A DNA stretch of 48,269 nucleotides from an uncultured Eubacterium sp. (GCA_958446835.1 CAUCXT010000022.1:1-48269); one strand, 5' to 3'; shown: positions 25,801-34,269, numbered from the stretch's first letter. The notes: generated by a model not told the origin, from the sequence alone. A program made the numbers and translations.

Positions 25801-26535
25801 CGGTGGAATAACCGGAACAACATCCATAATCATCCATGAAGGCTTATTGCCTGACTCACGGAATGCCTCTACAACCTCAAGTCTCTTGACGATTCTGGCT
25901 CTCTTCTGACCGGCTGCATCAGCAAGCTCAGCCTTCAGTTCCTCAGAATCCTTCTCAAGATCTATTGCTTCAAGCAGTTCCTTGACTGCCTCCGCGCCCA
26001 TACCGACACGGAAGGAGTCACTTCCAAACTGCTCACATGCATCATTATATTCCTTTTCGGAAAGAACCTGCTTATATGATAAGGTAGTTGTTCCCGGATC
26101 AAGTACTATATAAGATACAAAGTAGAGAACCTTCTCAAGGATTCTCGGTGATAAGTCAAGGATTAATCCCATACGGCTAGGGATACCCTTAAAGTACCAG
26201 ATATGTGACACAGGAGCTGCAAGCTGAATGTGTCCCATACGCTCTCTACGAACGCTTGCCTTTGTAACCTCAACACCACAACGGTCACAGACAATACCCT
26301 TATATCTTATCTTCTTATATTTTCCACAATGACATTCCCAATCTTTCATTGGTCCAAAGATTCTCTCACAGAATAAGCCATCGCGCTCAGGCTTAAGAGT
26401 TCTGTAATTGATAGTCTCCGGCTTGGTTACCTCACCATGTGACCACTCAAGAATCTTCTCTGTAGACGCAAGTCCAATCTTGATTGAATCAAATGTTAAC
26501 GGCTGATATGATTCATTATTCACTGTCTCTGGCAT
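22876..26535 (-). CDS. rpoC: RNA polymerase subunit beta'
   Basis: Catalytic large subunit, 1219 residues. Seen: N-terminal zinc-binding CHCGKYKKIRYKGIVCDRC, the metal-binding active-site loop NADFDGDQMAVHLP, bridge-helix and trigger-loop region (GARKGMSDTALRTADSGYLTRRL read as adjoining parts), the second zinc cluster (CRSHSGICAKCYG), and an acidic C-terminal tail. It follows rpoB after 18 bases in the same transcript. Confidence 0.98.
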   Translation of the reverse strand: MPETVNNESYQPLTFDSIKIGLASTEKILEWSHGEVTKPETINYRTLKPERDGLFCERIFGPMKDWECHCGKYKKIRYKGIVCDRCGVEVTKASVRRERMGHIQLAAPVSHIWYFKGIPSRMGLILDLSPRILEKVLYFVSYIVLDPGTTTLSYKQVLSEKEYNDACEQFGSDSFRVGMGAEAVKELLEAIDLEKDSEELKAELADAAGQKRARIVKRLEVVEAFRESGNKPSWMIMDVVPVIPPDLRPMVQLDGGRFATSDLNDLYRRIINRNNRLARLMELGAPDIIVRNEKRMLQEAVDSLIDNGRRGRPVTGPGNRALKSLSDMLKGKQGRFRQNLLGKRVDYSGRSVIVVGPELKIYQCGLPKEMAIELFKPFVMKELVANGTAHNIKNAKKMVEKLETEVWDVLEDVIKEHPVMLNRAPTLHRLGIQAFEPILVEGKAIKLHPLVCTAFNADFDGDQMAVHLPLSVEAQAECRFLLLSPNNLLKPSDGGPVAVPSQDMVLGIYYLTQERGTSVGDETPALGEGKMFKSVNEAILAYENQALTLHSRIKVYVEKQMPDGTVKSGIVESTLGRFIFNEILPQDLGFVDRSIPENELKLEVDFHVGKKGLKQILEKVINTHGATKTAEVLDSIKAMGYKYSTRASMTVSISDMTVPAQKKQMLADAEATVEKIMKNFRRGLITEEERYKEVVETWKKTDEELTDALLSGLNKYNNIFMMADSGARGSNQQIKQLAGMRGLMADTSGRTIELPIKSNFREGLDVLEYFISAHGARKGMSDTALRTADSGYLTRRLVDVSQELIVREVDCAENRAEIPGMYVEAFMDGKEEIESLKSRITGRYLAEDIVDPKTGEVVVAANHMVTPKRASAIVKTGVDRVKIRTILTCRSHSGICAKCYGANMATGQAVQVGEAVGIIAAQSIGEPGTQLTMRTFHSGGVAGDDITQGLPRVEELFEARKPKGLAIIAEGAGVVSIRDEKKKREVIITNNETGEAKSYLIPFNSRIKPEIEDGKYVEAGDELTEGSVNPHDILKIKGVRAVQDYILREVQRVYRLQGVDINDKHVEVIVRQMLKKVRIETPGDSEYLPGMTADTLEFNETCEKLLEAGQEPPTATQILLGITKSSLATNSFLSAASFQETTKVLTEAAINGKVDPLIGLKENVIIGKLIPAGTGMKRYRSVKLTTDAVEELNVSEDGEFSLGEDNDDVVVTENLGSEE

Positions 26536-26553
26536 TTTAGGAACTCCCTTCTA

Positions 26554-29500
26554 TTATTCTTCATCATCGGAGAAATCATCATCACTGCCAAAGTCTGAAT
26601 CGTCAAAATCATCGTCATCATTTTCTTCAACATTTGACATCTCTCCATCAACAAATTCCTGCTTCTGGTAGCCATGCTCGCCAAACTCGCCATCATCATA
26701 CTTGAAATCCTTAAGCTCGTCATAGTTTGGTGTCTCGTCGCCACCGATTATGCTCTCCTGAATGTTAACTTCCTCTCCGTTTTCGTCAAGAACCTTAACA
26801 TCAAGTGCAAGTGATCTGAGCTCCTGTAATAATACCTTGAAGGATTCAGGAATACCCGGCTCAGGAATATTATCGCCTTTGATAATTGCTTCGTAAGTCT
26901 TAACACGTCCTACAACATCATCGGACTTAACTGTAAGGATCTCCTGAAGAGTATATGATGCACCATAGGCCTCGAGTGCCCAAACCTCCATCTCTCCGAA
27001 ACGCTGCCCACCGAACTGTGCCTTACCACCAAGTGGCTGCTGTGTAACGAGTGAGTATGGACCGGTTGAACGGGCATGAATCTTATCGTCAACCAGATGG
27101 TGAAGCTTCAGGTAGTGCATGTGTCCGATTGTAACAGGGCTGTCAAAATATTCTCCTGTTCTACCATCTCTGAGTCTTACCTTACCATCTCTCGAAATAG
27201 GAACTCCCTTCCACTCTTTTCTGTGGTCAAGATGTTCACCAAGGTACTGCATGACGCCTTCGTTTACATCATCCTTATGCTTCTCCTTGAAATCTTCCCA
27301 CTCCATATTTACATAATCGTTGGCAAGATCAAGTGTATCCATGATTGCACGCTCGTCTGCGCCCTCAAAAATAGGTGTCGATACGTTAAAGCCAAGAGCC
27401 TTGGCAGCAAGGCTTAAGTGAATCTCAAGCACCTGTCCGATATTCATTCGTGAAGGCACGCCGAGTGGGTTAAGAACGATATCAAGCGGTCTGCCGTTTG
27501 GAAGGAAAGGCATATCCTCCACAGGAAGAATTCTTGAAACGACACCCTTGTTACCATGACGTCCAGCCATCTTATCGCCGACAGAGATTTTTCTCTTCTG
27601 TGCGATGTAGATACGAACGGACTGATTTACACCAGGTGAAAGCTCATCGCCATTCTCTCTTGTAAATACCTTAGCATCAATAATAATACCATATTCACCA
27701 TGAGGAACCTTAAGGGATGTATCCCTTACCTCTCTTGCCTTCTCACCGAAAATAGCACGAAGAAGTCTTTCCTCAGCTGTAAGCTCAGTCTCACCCTTAG
27801 GAGTAACCTTACCTACAAGAATATCTCCGGCACGAACCTCAGCACCGATACGGATGATACCTCTGTCATCAAGATCCTTGAGCGCATCATCGCCGACACC
27901 CGGAACATCCCTTGTGATCTCCTCAGGTCCGAGCTTGGTATCTCTTGCCTCTGCCTCGTACTCCTCTATATGAATAGATGTATATACATCATCCATTACC
28001 AGACGCTCACTAAGTAAAACGGCATCCTCGTAATTATAACCTTCCCATGTCATGAAACCGATGAGAGGGTTCTTACCAAGAGCGATCTCACCATTGGAGG
28101 TTGATGGACCATCAGCGATAACCTGACCCTTCTCAACAACATCACCCTTTGTAACTATCGGCTTCTGATTGTAACAGTTGCTCTGGTTGCTTCGTGCGAA
28201 CTTAGTAAGACGATACTTATCTACAGTTCCATTTGCAAGCTTAATGTTGATTTCCCTTGATGTGGCAAGATCAACAACACCTGCATTCTTAGCTACGACA
28301 CACATACCTGAGTCTACAGCAGCCTTGTGCTCCATTCCTGTACCGACAACCGGCGCCTCTGTTGTGAGAAGCGGAACCGCCTGACGCTGCATGTTGGATC
28401 CCATGAGGGCACGGTTAGCATCATCGTTCTCAAGGAAAGGAATCATGGATGTAGCAACTGAGAATACCATCTTAGGTGACACGTCCATAAGGTCAATCTT
28501 GCTCTTTGCAAACTCAGAAGTCTCTTCTCTGAAACGACCTGATACAGAATTCTTGACAAAATGTCCCTCTGCATCAAGCTCGGCATTAGCCTGTGCAACA
28601 TAGTAGTTATCTTCCTCATCTGCTGTGAGATAACGAACCTCGTCTGTTACGACAGGATTCTTAGGATCTGTCTTGTCAACAACTCTGTACGGAGCCTCAA
28701 CAAAACCATACTCATTGATTCTCGCATAAGCTGCAAGAGAGTTGATAAGTCCGATGTTAGGACCCTCAGGGGTCTCAATAGGACACATTCTACCATAATG
28801 AGTATAATGAACATCTCGAACCTCGAATCCGGCACGGTCTCTTGAAAGACCACCAGGTCCTAACGCTGAGAGTCTTCTCTTATGAGTAATCTCAGAGAGT
28901 GGGTTGTTCTGATCCATGAACTGTGAAAGCTGGGAGCTTCCGAAGAACTCCTTAACTGCCGCAGTAACAGGCTTAATATTTATAAGTGTCTGTGCAGTAA
29001 CGCCATCAAGATCCTGTGTTGTCATTCTCTCTCTTACAACACGCTCCATTCTTGAAAGACCGATTCTGTACTGATTCTGTAAAAGCTCACCAACCGCACG
29101 AATACGTCTGTTGCCAAGGTGATCGATGTCATCCTTGTTTCCGACATGGTACTCGAGGTGCATATTATAGTTGATGGAAGCCATAATATCTTCTATAGTA
29201 ATATGCTTAGGAATGAGGTCACCAATATTCTTGCGGATTGCAGCCTTGATATCATCAAGATTGCTGTTCTCAGCAAGTATCTGTGAGAGAACCGGATAAA
29301 ATACGCTCTCGTTAACTCCAAGTTCCTTAGCCTCTTCCTCTGTTATATCAACATGCTTAGTAATATCTACCATCATGTTGGAGAGAACCTTAACTCTTCT
29401 CTCACCGCACTGAAGCCATACAAAAGGTACAGCAGCGTTCTGAATGTCAAGAGCCTGCTCCTTAGTGAGAACAGTTCCAGCCTCTGCAAGCACCTCACCT

Positions 29501-30408
29501 GTTGTTGTATCAACAACATCATCGGCAAGTGTCTGACCTGCGATACGGTTGCGAAGATTAAGCTTCTTATTAAACTTGTAACGACCTACCTTAGCGAGAT
29601 CATATCTTCTTGGGTCGAAGAACATTGCATTGATGAGACTCTCTGCACTGTCTACAGAAAGAGGCTCACCCGGTCTTATCTTCTTGTATAACTCAAGAAG
29701 ACCTGACTGGTAGTCATCACTTGTATCCTTGGCAAGGCTCGCCATAATCTTAGGCTCCTCGCCGAAAAGGTCAATAATCTGAGCATTGGTTCCATAACCA
29801 AGTGCACGGATGAGCACTGTAACAGGAACCTTTCTAGTTCTATCTACACGCACGGAGAAAACGTCGTTAGCGTCCGTTTCATACTCTAACCACGCACCTC
29901 TATTAGGAATAACTGTACATGAGAATAACTCTTTACCAACCTTGTCATGTCCAATCTCATAATAGATACCAGGAGAACGCACTAACTGGCTAACGATAAC
30001 TCGTTCAGCACCATTGATGACGAAGGTACCTGTAGCTGTCATAATAGGCAGGTCACCCATGAAAATCTCATGCTCCTTGATTTCCTCTGTCTCCTTATTG
30101 TAAAGTCTTACCTTTACCTTAAGTGGCGCAGCATAAGTAGCATCCCTCTCCTTACACTCTTCTATTGAATACTTCACATCTTCCTCACACAATGCGAAGT
30201 CTACGAATTCCAGGCTCAAATGACCACTGTAATCCGCAATAGGAGAGATATCCGCGAAAGCTTCCTTAAGGCCTTCCTTAAGGAACCACTTATATGAATC
30301 TTTCTGGATTTCGATAAGGTCTGGCATCTCAAGAACCTCGTTCCGTCTTGAATAGCTCATACGAATACTTTTGCCATAATGCATCGGACGTAATCTGTTT
30401 TTTTCCAT
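26554..30408 (-). CDS. rpoB: RNA polymerase subunit beta
   Basis: Catalytic subunit, 1284 residues. The rifampicin pocket reads GSSQLSQFMDQNNPLSEITHKRRLSALGPGG across adjoining stretches, with wild-type Gln, Asp, His and Ser at the usual resistance positions, so rifampicin sensitivity is predicted at this locus. The C terminus carries a very acidic extension of about 90 residues beyond the conserved core (ending in Asp/Glu-rich runs), longer than in E. coli. It is transcribed from its own promoter at 30495-30523 and separated from rplL by a terminator. Confidence 0.98.
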   Translation of the reverse strand: MEKNRLRPMHYGKSIRMSYSRRNEVLEMPDLIEIQKDSYKWFLKEGLKEAFADISPIADYSGHLSLEFVDFALCEEDVKYSIEECKERDATYAAPLKVKVRLYNKETEEIKEHEIFMGDLPIMTATGTFVINGAERVIVSQLVRSPGIYYEIGHDKVGKELFSCTVIPNRGAWLEYETDANDVFSVRVDRTRKVPVTVLIRALGYGTNAQIIDLFGEEPKIMASLAKDTSDDYQSGLLELYKKIRPGEPLSVDSAESLINAMFFDPRRYDLAKVGRYKFNKKLNLRNRIAGQTLADDVVDTTTGEVLAEAGTVLTKEQALDIQNAAVPFVWLQCGERRVKVLSNMMVDITKHVDITEEEAKELGVNESVFYPVLSQILAENSNLDDIKAAIRKNIGDLIPKHITIEDIMASINYNMHLEYHVGNKDDIDHLGNRRIRAVGELLQNQYRIGLSRMERVVRERMTTQDLDGVTAQTLINIKPVTAAVKEFFGSSQLSQFMDQNNPLSEITHKRRLSALGPGGLSRDRAGFEVRDVHYTHYGRMCPIETPEGPNIGLINSLAAYARINEYGFVEAPYRVVDKTDPKNPVVTDEVRYLTADEEDNYYVAQANAELDAEGHFVKNSVSGRFREETSEFAKSKIDLMDVSPKMVFSVATSMIPFLENDDANRALMGSNMQRQAVPLLTTEAPVVGTGMEHKAAVDSGMCVVAKNAGVVDLATSREINIKLANGTVDKYRLTKFARSNQSNCYNQKPIVTKGDVVEKGQVIADGPSTSNGEIALGKNPLIGFMTWEGYNYEDAVLLSERLVMDDVYTSIHIEEYEAEARDTKLGPEEITRDVPGVGDDALKDLDDRGIIRIGAEVRAGDILVGKVTPKGETELTAEERLLRAIFGEKAREVRDTSLKVPHGEYGIIIDAKVFTRENGDELSPGVNQSVRIYIAQKRKISVGDKMAGRHGNKGVVSRILPVEDMPFLPNGRPLDIVLNPLGVPSRMNIGQVLEIHLSLAAKALGFNVSTPIFEGADERAIMDTLDLANDYVNMEWEDFKEKHKDDVNEGVMQYLGEHLDHRKEWKGVPISRDGKVRLRDGRTGEYFDSPVTIGHMHYLKLHHLVDDKIHARSTGPYSLVTQQPLGGKAQFGGQRFGEMEVWALEAYGASYTLQEILTVKSDDVVGRVKTYEAIIKGDNIPEPGIPESFKVLLQELRSLALDVKVLDENGEEVNIQESIIGGDETPNYDELKDFKYDDGEFGEHGYQKQEFVDGEMSNVEENDDDDFDDSDFGSDDDFSDDEE

Positions 30409-30494
30409 TGACGTTTCACCCCTTGCGTTGATTTAATATGGTTTTCCATAAATTTGCATTAATAGGGACTTTCACCCATAATGTAGCATTTTCC

Positions 30495-30523
30495 AGTGTA
30501 GCACCACTTTTTAAAGATGTCAA
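30495..30523 (-). promoter_or_regulatory. Sigma-A promoter of rpoBC
   Basis: Consensus TTGACA (30518-30523), 17 bases, TACACT (30495-30500). The leader to the rpoB ATG is about 80 bases. Confidence 0.8.
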
Positions 30524-30573
30524 GCCCTATTTGAATATTTTTTTGTAATTTTTTATATATTTTCTACAAATGC

Positions 30574-30603
30574 AAAAAAGGCTATGCGTCGCCGCATAGC
30601 CTT
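30574..30603 (-). terminator. Terminator between rplL and rpoB
   Basis: Perfect 11-bp stem AAGGCTATGCG (30578-30588) / complement (30593-30603), TCGC loop, T-run on the minus strand. It uncouples rplJL from rpoBC, at least partly. Confidence 0.88.
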
Positions 30604-30622
30604 CAAACCTCGTTGGGTAAAA

Positions 30623-30982
30623 TTACTTAATAGTAACCTTTGCACCAGCCTCTTCAAGCTGCTTCTTAATAGCCTCAGCCTCTTCCTTGCTAACGCCCTC
30701 CTTAACTACCTTAGGAGCGGATGTAACAAGATCCTTAGCTTCCTTAAGACCTAAGCCTGTGATCTCACGAACAACCTTGATAACTGGAACGCCAGCGCCC
30801 TCTGTAAGCTCTACATCGAACTCTGTCTTCTCCTCAGCTGCTGCTGCGCCAGCACCTGCTGCTGCAACTACAACGCCTGCTGCTGCAGATACGCCGAACT
30901 CTTCCTCACATGCCTTAACGAGATCGTTAAGCTCTAATACTGTTAAACCCTTGATTACTTCAATAATTTCCTGAGTTGTCAT
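30623..30982 (-). CDS. rplL: 50S ribosomal protein L7/L12
   Basis: Stalk protein that recruits translational GTPases. The 119-residue form begins at ATG 30980-30982 (TTQEIIEVIKGLTVLELNDLV) with GGAGG eight bases upstream; the longer frame to 31063 is spurious. N-terminal dimerisation domain, Ala-rich hinge (VVVAAAGAGAAAAEEK) and C-terminal GTPase-binding domain (EFDVEL, VIKVVREITGLGLKEAKDLV) are all present. It is downstream of rplJ, under the L10 leader. Confidence 0.97.
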   Translation of the reverse strand: MTTQEIIEVIKGLTVLELNDLVKACEEEFGVSAAAGVVVAAAGAGAAAAEEKTEFDVELTEGAGVPVIKVVREITGLGLKEAKDLVTSAPKVVKEGVSKEEAEAIKKQLEEAGAKVTIK

Positions 30983-31111
30983 TTTATTTTCCTCCATTAA
31001 ATATTTTGAATATTTTAATATTGTTTCACATGAACATTCATGATTCATGCAGCCGCCTACCATTTATATAGTAAACAGCCAGATTATTATTCGTACCTAA
31101 CCCTGAATGAA

Positions 31112-31603
31112 TTAAGCCTCTGCGTTCTTCTCAGCGATCTGCTTAAGAACACGAGCAAAGTTGGTAACAGGGGACTGAATGCTTCCAAGGAACTTGGAAA
31201 GTAATTCGTCTCTTGATGGGATAGTAGCAATAACCTTGATACCATTCTCATCATAGTATGTGCCATCAACAACACCGCCCTTTAACTGAAGCTTGTCTGC
31301 TGTCTGCGCGAACTGATATAATACTCTTGCAGGAGCTGTAGCGTCAGTCTTAGAGATAGCGATAGCTGTAGGTCCCTCAAGGTTCTTAGAAAGTTCCTCA
31401 AAAGGAGTATCCTTAACAGCCTTGTTGATAAGAGTGTTCTTATATACCTTATAAGTAACACCAGCTTCTCTTAACTGCTTACGAAGCTGTGTATCCTGCT
31501 CAACTGTAAGTCCACGATAGTCAACAACAACTGCTGCTGCTGCGCCATCGAGAGCTGCGCTGATCTCATCAACGATTGGCTTCTTAATCTCTACTTTTGC
31601 CAT
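31112..31603 (-). CDS. rplJ: 50S ribosomal protein L10
   Basis: Stalk-base protein (163 residues) holding L7/L12 dimers. The N-terminal rRNA-binding part (DYRGLTVEQDTQLRKQLREAG) and the C-terminal L12-binding helix (FARVLKQIAEKNAEA) are intact. The L10-L12 complex is the known effector that represses this operon by binding its leader, and a recognisable L10 leader lies immediately upstream. Confidence 0.97.
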   Translation of the reverse strand: MAKVEIKKPIVDEISAALDGAAAAVVVDYRGLTVEQDTQLRKQLREAGVTYKVYKNTLINKAVKDTPFEELSKNLEGPTAIAISKTDATAPARVLYQFAQTADKLQLKGGVVDGTYYDENGIKVIATIPSRDELLSKFLGSIQSPVTNFARVLKQIAEKNAEA

Positions 31604-31649
31604 GATTTCTTCCTCCTATTATATTTTTCTTTGCCATATATAATATAAG

Positions 31650-31855
31650 AAAAAAGCCCCCCGTAGCCGGAGAGCACACATAAGTCTGATACTTATATTA
31701 TCCCTCGGCAGGTGTACTTAGCCTTATATCCGTCCGGATACCTGCTGTCTACGGCAAAATCTCTCATTCGTTATATAAGCTATAAGAAAGAGAGTCGATT
31801 CCCATTCATACAAACAGAAATCTGTATATTACATTCCGTCCGGAAGTCCCGAACG
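31650..31855 (-). ncRNA. Ribosomal protein L10 leader (autoregulatory)
   Basis: The transcript between the promoter (31862-31891) and rplJ carries the Firmicute L10-leader signatures GCCGTAGACAGCAGG (31741-31755 region) and CCTGCCGAGG. It ends in a terminator GCTCTCCG-GCTA-CGGGGGGC followed by TTTTTT (31650-31675). GCCGTAG can pair with the CTACGG that lies inside the terminator stem, a plausible antiterminator. Known logic: excess L10-L12 shifts the fold and lowers rplJL expression. Confidence 0.8.
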
Positions 31856-31861
31856 GAATGC

Positions 31862-31891
31862 ATTATATCATTAATATATATCCGGTGTCAA
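31862..31891 (-). promoter_or_regulatory. Sigma-A promoter of rplJ-rplL
   Basis: TTGACA (31886-31891), 18 bases, TATAAT (31862-31867); both hexamers perfect. It starts the L10 leader. Confidence 0.82.
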
Positions 31892-31935
31892 CCGTTTTTT
31901 CAAAAAACAGAAATACTTACCGAACTAAAGAAGGA

Positions 31936-32631
31936 TTAACCAACGTACTTAGATGTGTTAACCTTTACACCAGGACCCATTGTGGAAGCAAGTGTAATGT
32001 TCTTTAAGTATGTTCCCTTTAATGATGAAGGCTTAGCCTTAACGATTGCATCCATGATAGCCTGGAAGTTGTCTGCTAACTGCTCTTCTGTGAAAGAAAC
32101 CTTTCCAACTGGAACATGTACAATGTTAGTCTTGTCAAGTCTGTACTCAATCTTACCAGCCTTGATCTCGTTGATAGCCTTTGTTACATCCATAGTAACT
32201 GTACCAGCCTTAGGGTTTGGCATTAAGCCCTTAGGTCCAAGTACACGACCAAGACGACCAACAACGCCCATCATATCAGGTGTAGCAACAACTACGTCGA
32301 ACTCAAACCAACCATCGTTCTGGATCTTCGGAATAAGCTCCTCGCCGCCTACATAATCAGCTCCGGCTGCCTCAGCCTCATTAGCCTTGTCACCCTTAGC
32401 GAAAACTAAAACTCTTACAGTCTTACCTGTTCCGTGAGGAAGAACTACAGCACCACGAATCTGCTGCTCTGCGTGACGTCCGTCACAACCTGTTCTGATA
32501 TGCGCTTCAACTGTCTCGTCAAACTTTGCAGTTGCTGCCTTCTTAACTAAAGCTACTGCTTCAGCTGGATCGTAAGCCATTGTACGATCGATTAACTTGG
32601 CAGCTTCTGTATATTTCTTACCTTTTTTCAT
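31936..32631 (-). CDS. rplA: 50S ribosomal protein L1
   Basis: Binds 23S rRNA at the L1 stalk and, in other bacteria, its own mRNA as a repressor. 231 residues from ATG 32629-32631 (KKGKKYTEAAKLIDRTMAYDP), with AGGAGG nine bases upstream; the longer frame to 32694 runs through the L1-site mimic and is rejected. Seen: FDETVEAHIRTG, the VVLPHGTGK segment and the GPKGLMPNPKAGTVT motif of the RNA-binding face. It is the last gene of the rpmG-secE-nusG-rplK-rplA transcript. Confidence 0.97.
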   Translation of the reverse strand: MKKGKKYTEAAKLIDRTMAYDPAEAVALVKKAATAKFDETVEAHIRTGCDGRHAEQQIRGAVVLPHGTGKTVRVLVFAKGDKANEAEAAGADYVGGEELIPKIQNDGWFEFDVVVATPDMMGVVGRLGRVLGPKGLMPNPKAGTVTMDVTKAINEIKAGKIEYRLDKTNIVHVPVGKVSFTEEQLADNFQAIMDAIVKAKPSSLKGTYLKNITLASTMGPGVKVNTSKYVG

Positions 32632-32647
32632 TATTAATAACCTCCTA

Positions 32648-32675
32648 GTGGTATTTGCGGGGAAATCCCTCCCAC
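32648..32675 (-). promoter_or_regulatory. L1-binding site mimic before rplA
   Basis: The mRNA starts this 28-base element with GUGGGAG and ends it with CAAAUACCAC around a GGGAUUUCCCC centre. The 23S rRNA L1-stalk site has the same paired pieces GUGGGAG...GAAAUACCAC. It lies directly before the rplA ribosome-binding site, suitable for L1 autorepression. Confidence 0.75.
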
Positions 32676-32711
32676 GTCTTGTGCTCGGCTCCATGCCGAA
32701 ATTGATTCAAA

Positions 32712-33137
32712 TTAATCCTCTACAACGATACCCATACTTCTTGCAGTACCAGCGATCATGCTTGTAGCTGCTTCAACGGATGCTGCGTTGAGATCCGGCA
32801 TCTTAAGCTCAGCAATCTTCTGAACCTCAGATCTCTTAATTGTTGCAACCTTAGTCTTGTTAGGAACACCTGATGCAGACTTAAGATTACAAGCCTTCTT
32901 AAGAAGAACTGCTGCTGGAGGAGTCTTTGTTACGAAGCTGAAGCTTCTGTCAGCGTAAACAGTGATAACAACAGGAATGATCATTCCGTCCTGATCTGCT
33001 GTTCTAGCGTTGAACTCCTTTGTGAACTGCATGATGTTAACACCATGCTGACCAAGTGCAGGACCAACTGGTGGAGCTGGTGTTGCTTTGCCGCCTGGAA
33101 TCTGTAATTTGATATAACCTTCTACTTTCTTTGCCAT
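32712..33137 (-). CDS. rplK: 50S ribosomal protein L11
   Basis: Component of the GTPase-associated centre, 141 residues (the standard length) from ATG 33135-33137 (AKKVEGYIKLQIPGGKATPAPPVGPALGQHG in adjoining parts). The PGGKATPAPPVGPALGQ motif with its conserved prolines is the thiostrepton-binding region, and the C-terminal rRNA-binding domain follows. The longer frame to 33185 crosses the L1-site mimic and is not used. Operon: nusG upstream, rplA 80 bases downstream. Confidence 0.97.
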   Translation of the reverse strand: MAKKVEGYIKLQIPGGKATPAPPVGPALGQHGVNIMQFTKEFNARTADQDGMIIPVVITVYADRSFSFVTKTPPAAVLLKKACNLKSASGVPNKTKVATIKRSEVQKIAELKMPDLNAASVEAATSMIAGTARSMGIVVED

Positions 33138-33157
33138 TTTGGCACCTCCTAAATAAT

Positions 33158-33185
33158 GTGGTAATTGCGGGGAAATCCCTCCCAC
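33158..33185 (-). promoter_or_regulatory. L1-binding site mimic before rplK
   Basis: Same 28-base element as at 32648-32675 with one base changed (CAAUUACCAC end). GUGGGAG...ACCAC arms and the GGGAUUUCCCC centre are conserved. It corresponds in position to the classic L1 operator of the L11 operon. Confidence 0.78.
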
Positions 33186-33238
33186 TTCCGTATGCTGTGT
33201 ATATTATGTACAATGCATAACGGACGCATCAAAAATTG

Positions 33239-33760
33239 TTACATTTTCTTAATCTCTGTGAAACTTAACTCAACCGGTGTTTCACGACCGAACATGTCGA
33301 CGTTGATTGTAACGCTGCGCTTGCCTGCGTTGACGCTCTTAATCATGCCGACTGTCTTATCCCAGACGCCGCTCGTTACGATGATGCTGTCGCCAACCTT
33401 GTACTCTGAATCTGCAGCAAGGATGACATCGCCCATGCCTAACGCCTTAATCTCGGACTCTGACAAAGGAACAGGCTTAGATCCCGGTCCGACAAAGCCG
33501 GTAACGCCTCTGGTGTTACGAACAACATACCAGGTATCATCATTCATAATCATGTTCACAAGGACATATCCAGGGAACATCTTGCGCTGAACCTGCTTGG
33601 TAACGCCGTTCTTAACTTCCTGAACGTCTTCCATTGGTACCAGAACCTCAAGAATCTGATCCTGAAGATGTCTGTTTTCAATTGTCTTTTCAATGTTAGC
33701 CTTAACCTTATTCTCGTATCCTGAGTAGGTATGGGCTACATACCAATTTGCCTCTGACAT
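33239..33760 (-). CDS. nusG: Transcription termination/antitermination factor NusG
   Basis: RNA polymerase-associated elongation factor, 173 residues. NGN domain (about 1-115; NWYVAHTYSGYENKVKANIE and RKMFPGYVLV) and C-terminal KOW domain (about 120-173; YKVGDSIIVTSG and GKRSVTINVDMFGRETPVEL). It follows secE closely (18 bases) as in most bacteria and belongs to the operon started at 34241-34269. Confidence 0.97.
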   Translation of the reverse strand: MSEANWYVAHTYSGYENKVKANIEKTIENRHLQDQILEVLVPMEDVQEVKNGVTKQVQRKMFPGYVLVNMIMNDDTWYVVRNTRGVTGFVGPGSKPVPLSESEIKALGMGDVILAADSEYKVGDSIIVTSGVWDKTVGMIKSVNAGKRSVTINVDMFGRETPVELSFTEIKKM

Positions 33761-33778
33761 TCCTAATCCACCTTTTCC

Positions 33779-33994
33779 TTACTTTACTAAGAACCCTAAA
33801 CCGAAACGAAACACAATATCAATAACGGTTATCAGCACACCTAAAATAACTGAGATAATCACAACCGCACTGGTCTGTTTACCGACGGTCTCCGGGGTCG
33901 GCCATGAGATAGTCTTGAACTGTCCCTTAAGGCCCTTGAACCAGCTTGTCTTCTTGGCAGCCGGCTTCTTACTCTTCTTTTCAGAATCGCCCAT
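33779..33994 (-). CDS. secE: Preprotein translocase subunit SecE
   Basis: Small single-span Sec translocon subunit, 71 residues from ATG 33992-33994 with GGAGG five bases upstream. A Lys/Ser-rich cytoplasmic N terminus leads to the amphipathic helix FKGLKGQFKTISWPTPE, with the conserved TISWPT motif. One membrane helix (about 42-70) follows. Gene order rpmG-secE-nusG supports the call. Confidence 0.96.
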   Translation of the reverse strand: MGDSEKKSKKPAAKKTSWFKGLKGQFKTISWPTPETVGKQTSAVVIISVILGVLITVIDIVFRFGLGFLVK

Positions 33995-34006
33995 AATTAC
34001 CTCCAA

Positions 34007-34156
34007 TTACTTTGTTTCCTTGTGTAATGTGTGTGACTTACAGAACTTACAATACTTCTTTGTCTCCATTCTGTCCGGATGTGTCTTCTTGTCCTTAGTC
34101 ATGTTGTAATTACGCTGCTTGCACTCTGTACATGCCAATGTTATCTTTACACGCAC
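34007..34156 (-). CDS. rpmG: 50S ribosomal protein L33
   Basis: 49-residue zinc-ribbon form of L33, read directly from the sequence because it is short. It runs RVKITLACTECKQRNY..., then KKYCKFCKSHTLHKETK, with both CxxC pairs (CTEC and CKFC) intact, so it should bind zinc. Start is GTG at 34154-34156 with GGAGGTGG upstream. The stop at 34007-34009 lies 12 bases before the secE start, and rpmG-secE-nusG is the usual order. First gene of the L11 operon here. Confidence 0.95.
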   Translation of the reverse strand: MRVKITLACTECKQRNYNMTKDKKTHPDRMETKKYCKFCKSHTLHKETK

Positions 34157-34240
34157 AACTTCCACCTCCAATTAGTTTCTTTTAATAATTAGTGTTTTTA
34201 AGGCATAAAAAAAAAGCCTTAGCTCTTCCATAGCTAGTTT

Positions 34241-34269
34241 AGAATATCATAGGGTATATTGTAAGTCAA
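34241..34269 (-). promoter_or_regulatory. Sigma-A promoter of rpmG-secE-nusG-rplK-rplA
   Basis: TTGACT (34264-34269), 17 bases, TATTCT (34241-34246). The leader to the rpmG GTG is about 80 bases. Confidence 0.75.

Noticed and set aside
34207..34240. Attenuator hairpin with nine-T run before rpmG
   Set aside because: The predicted transcript start lies inside the hairpin arm, so the RNA could not form it before the T-run.
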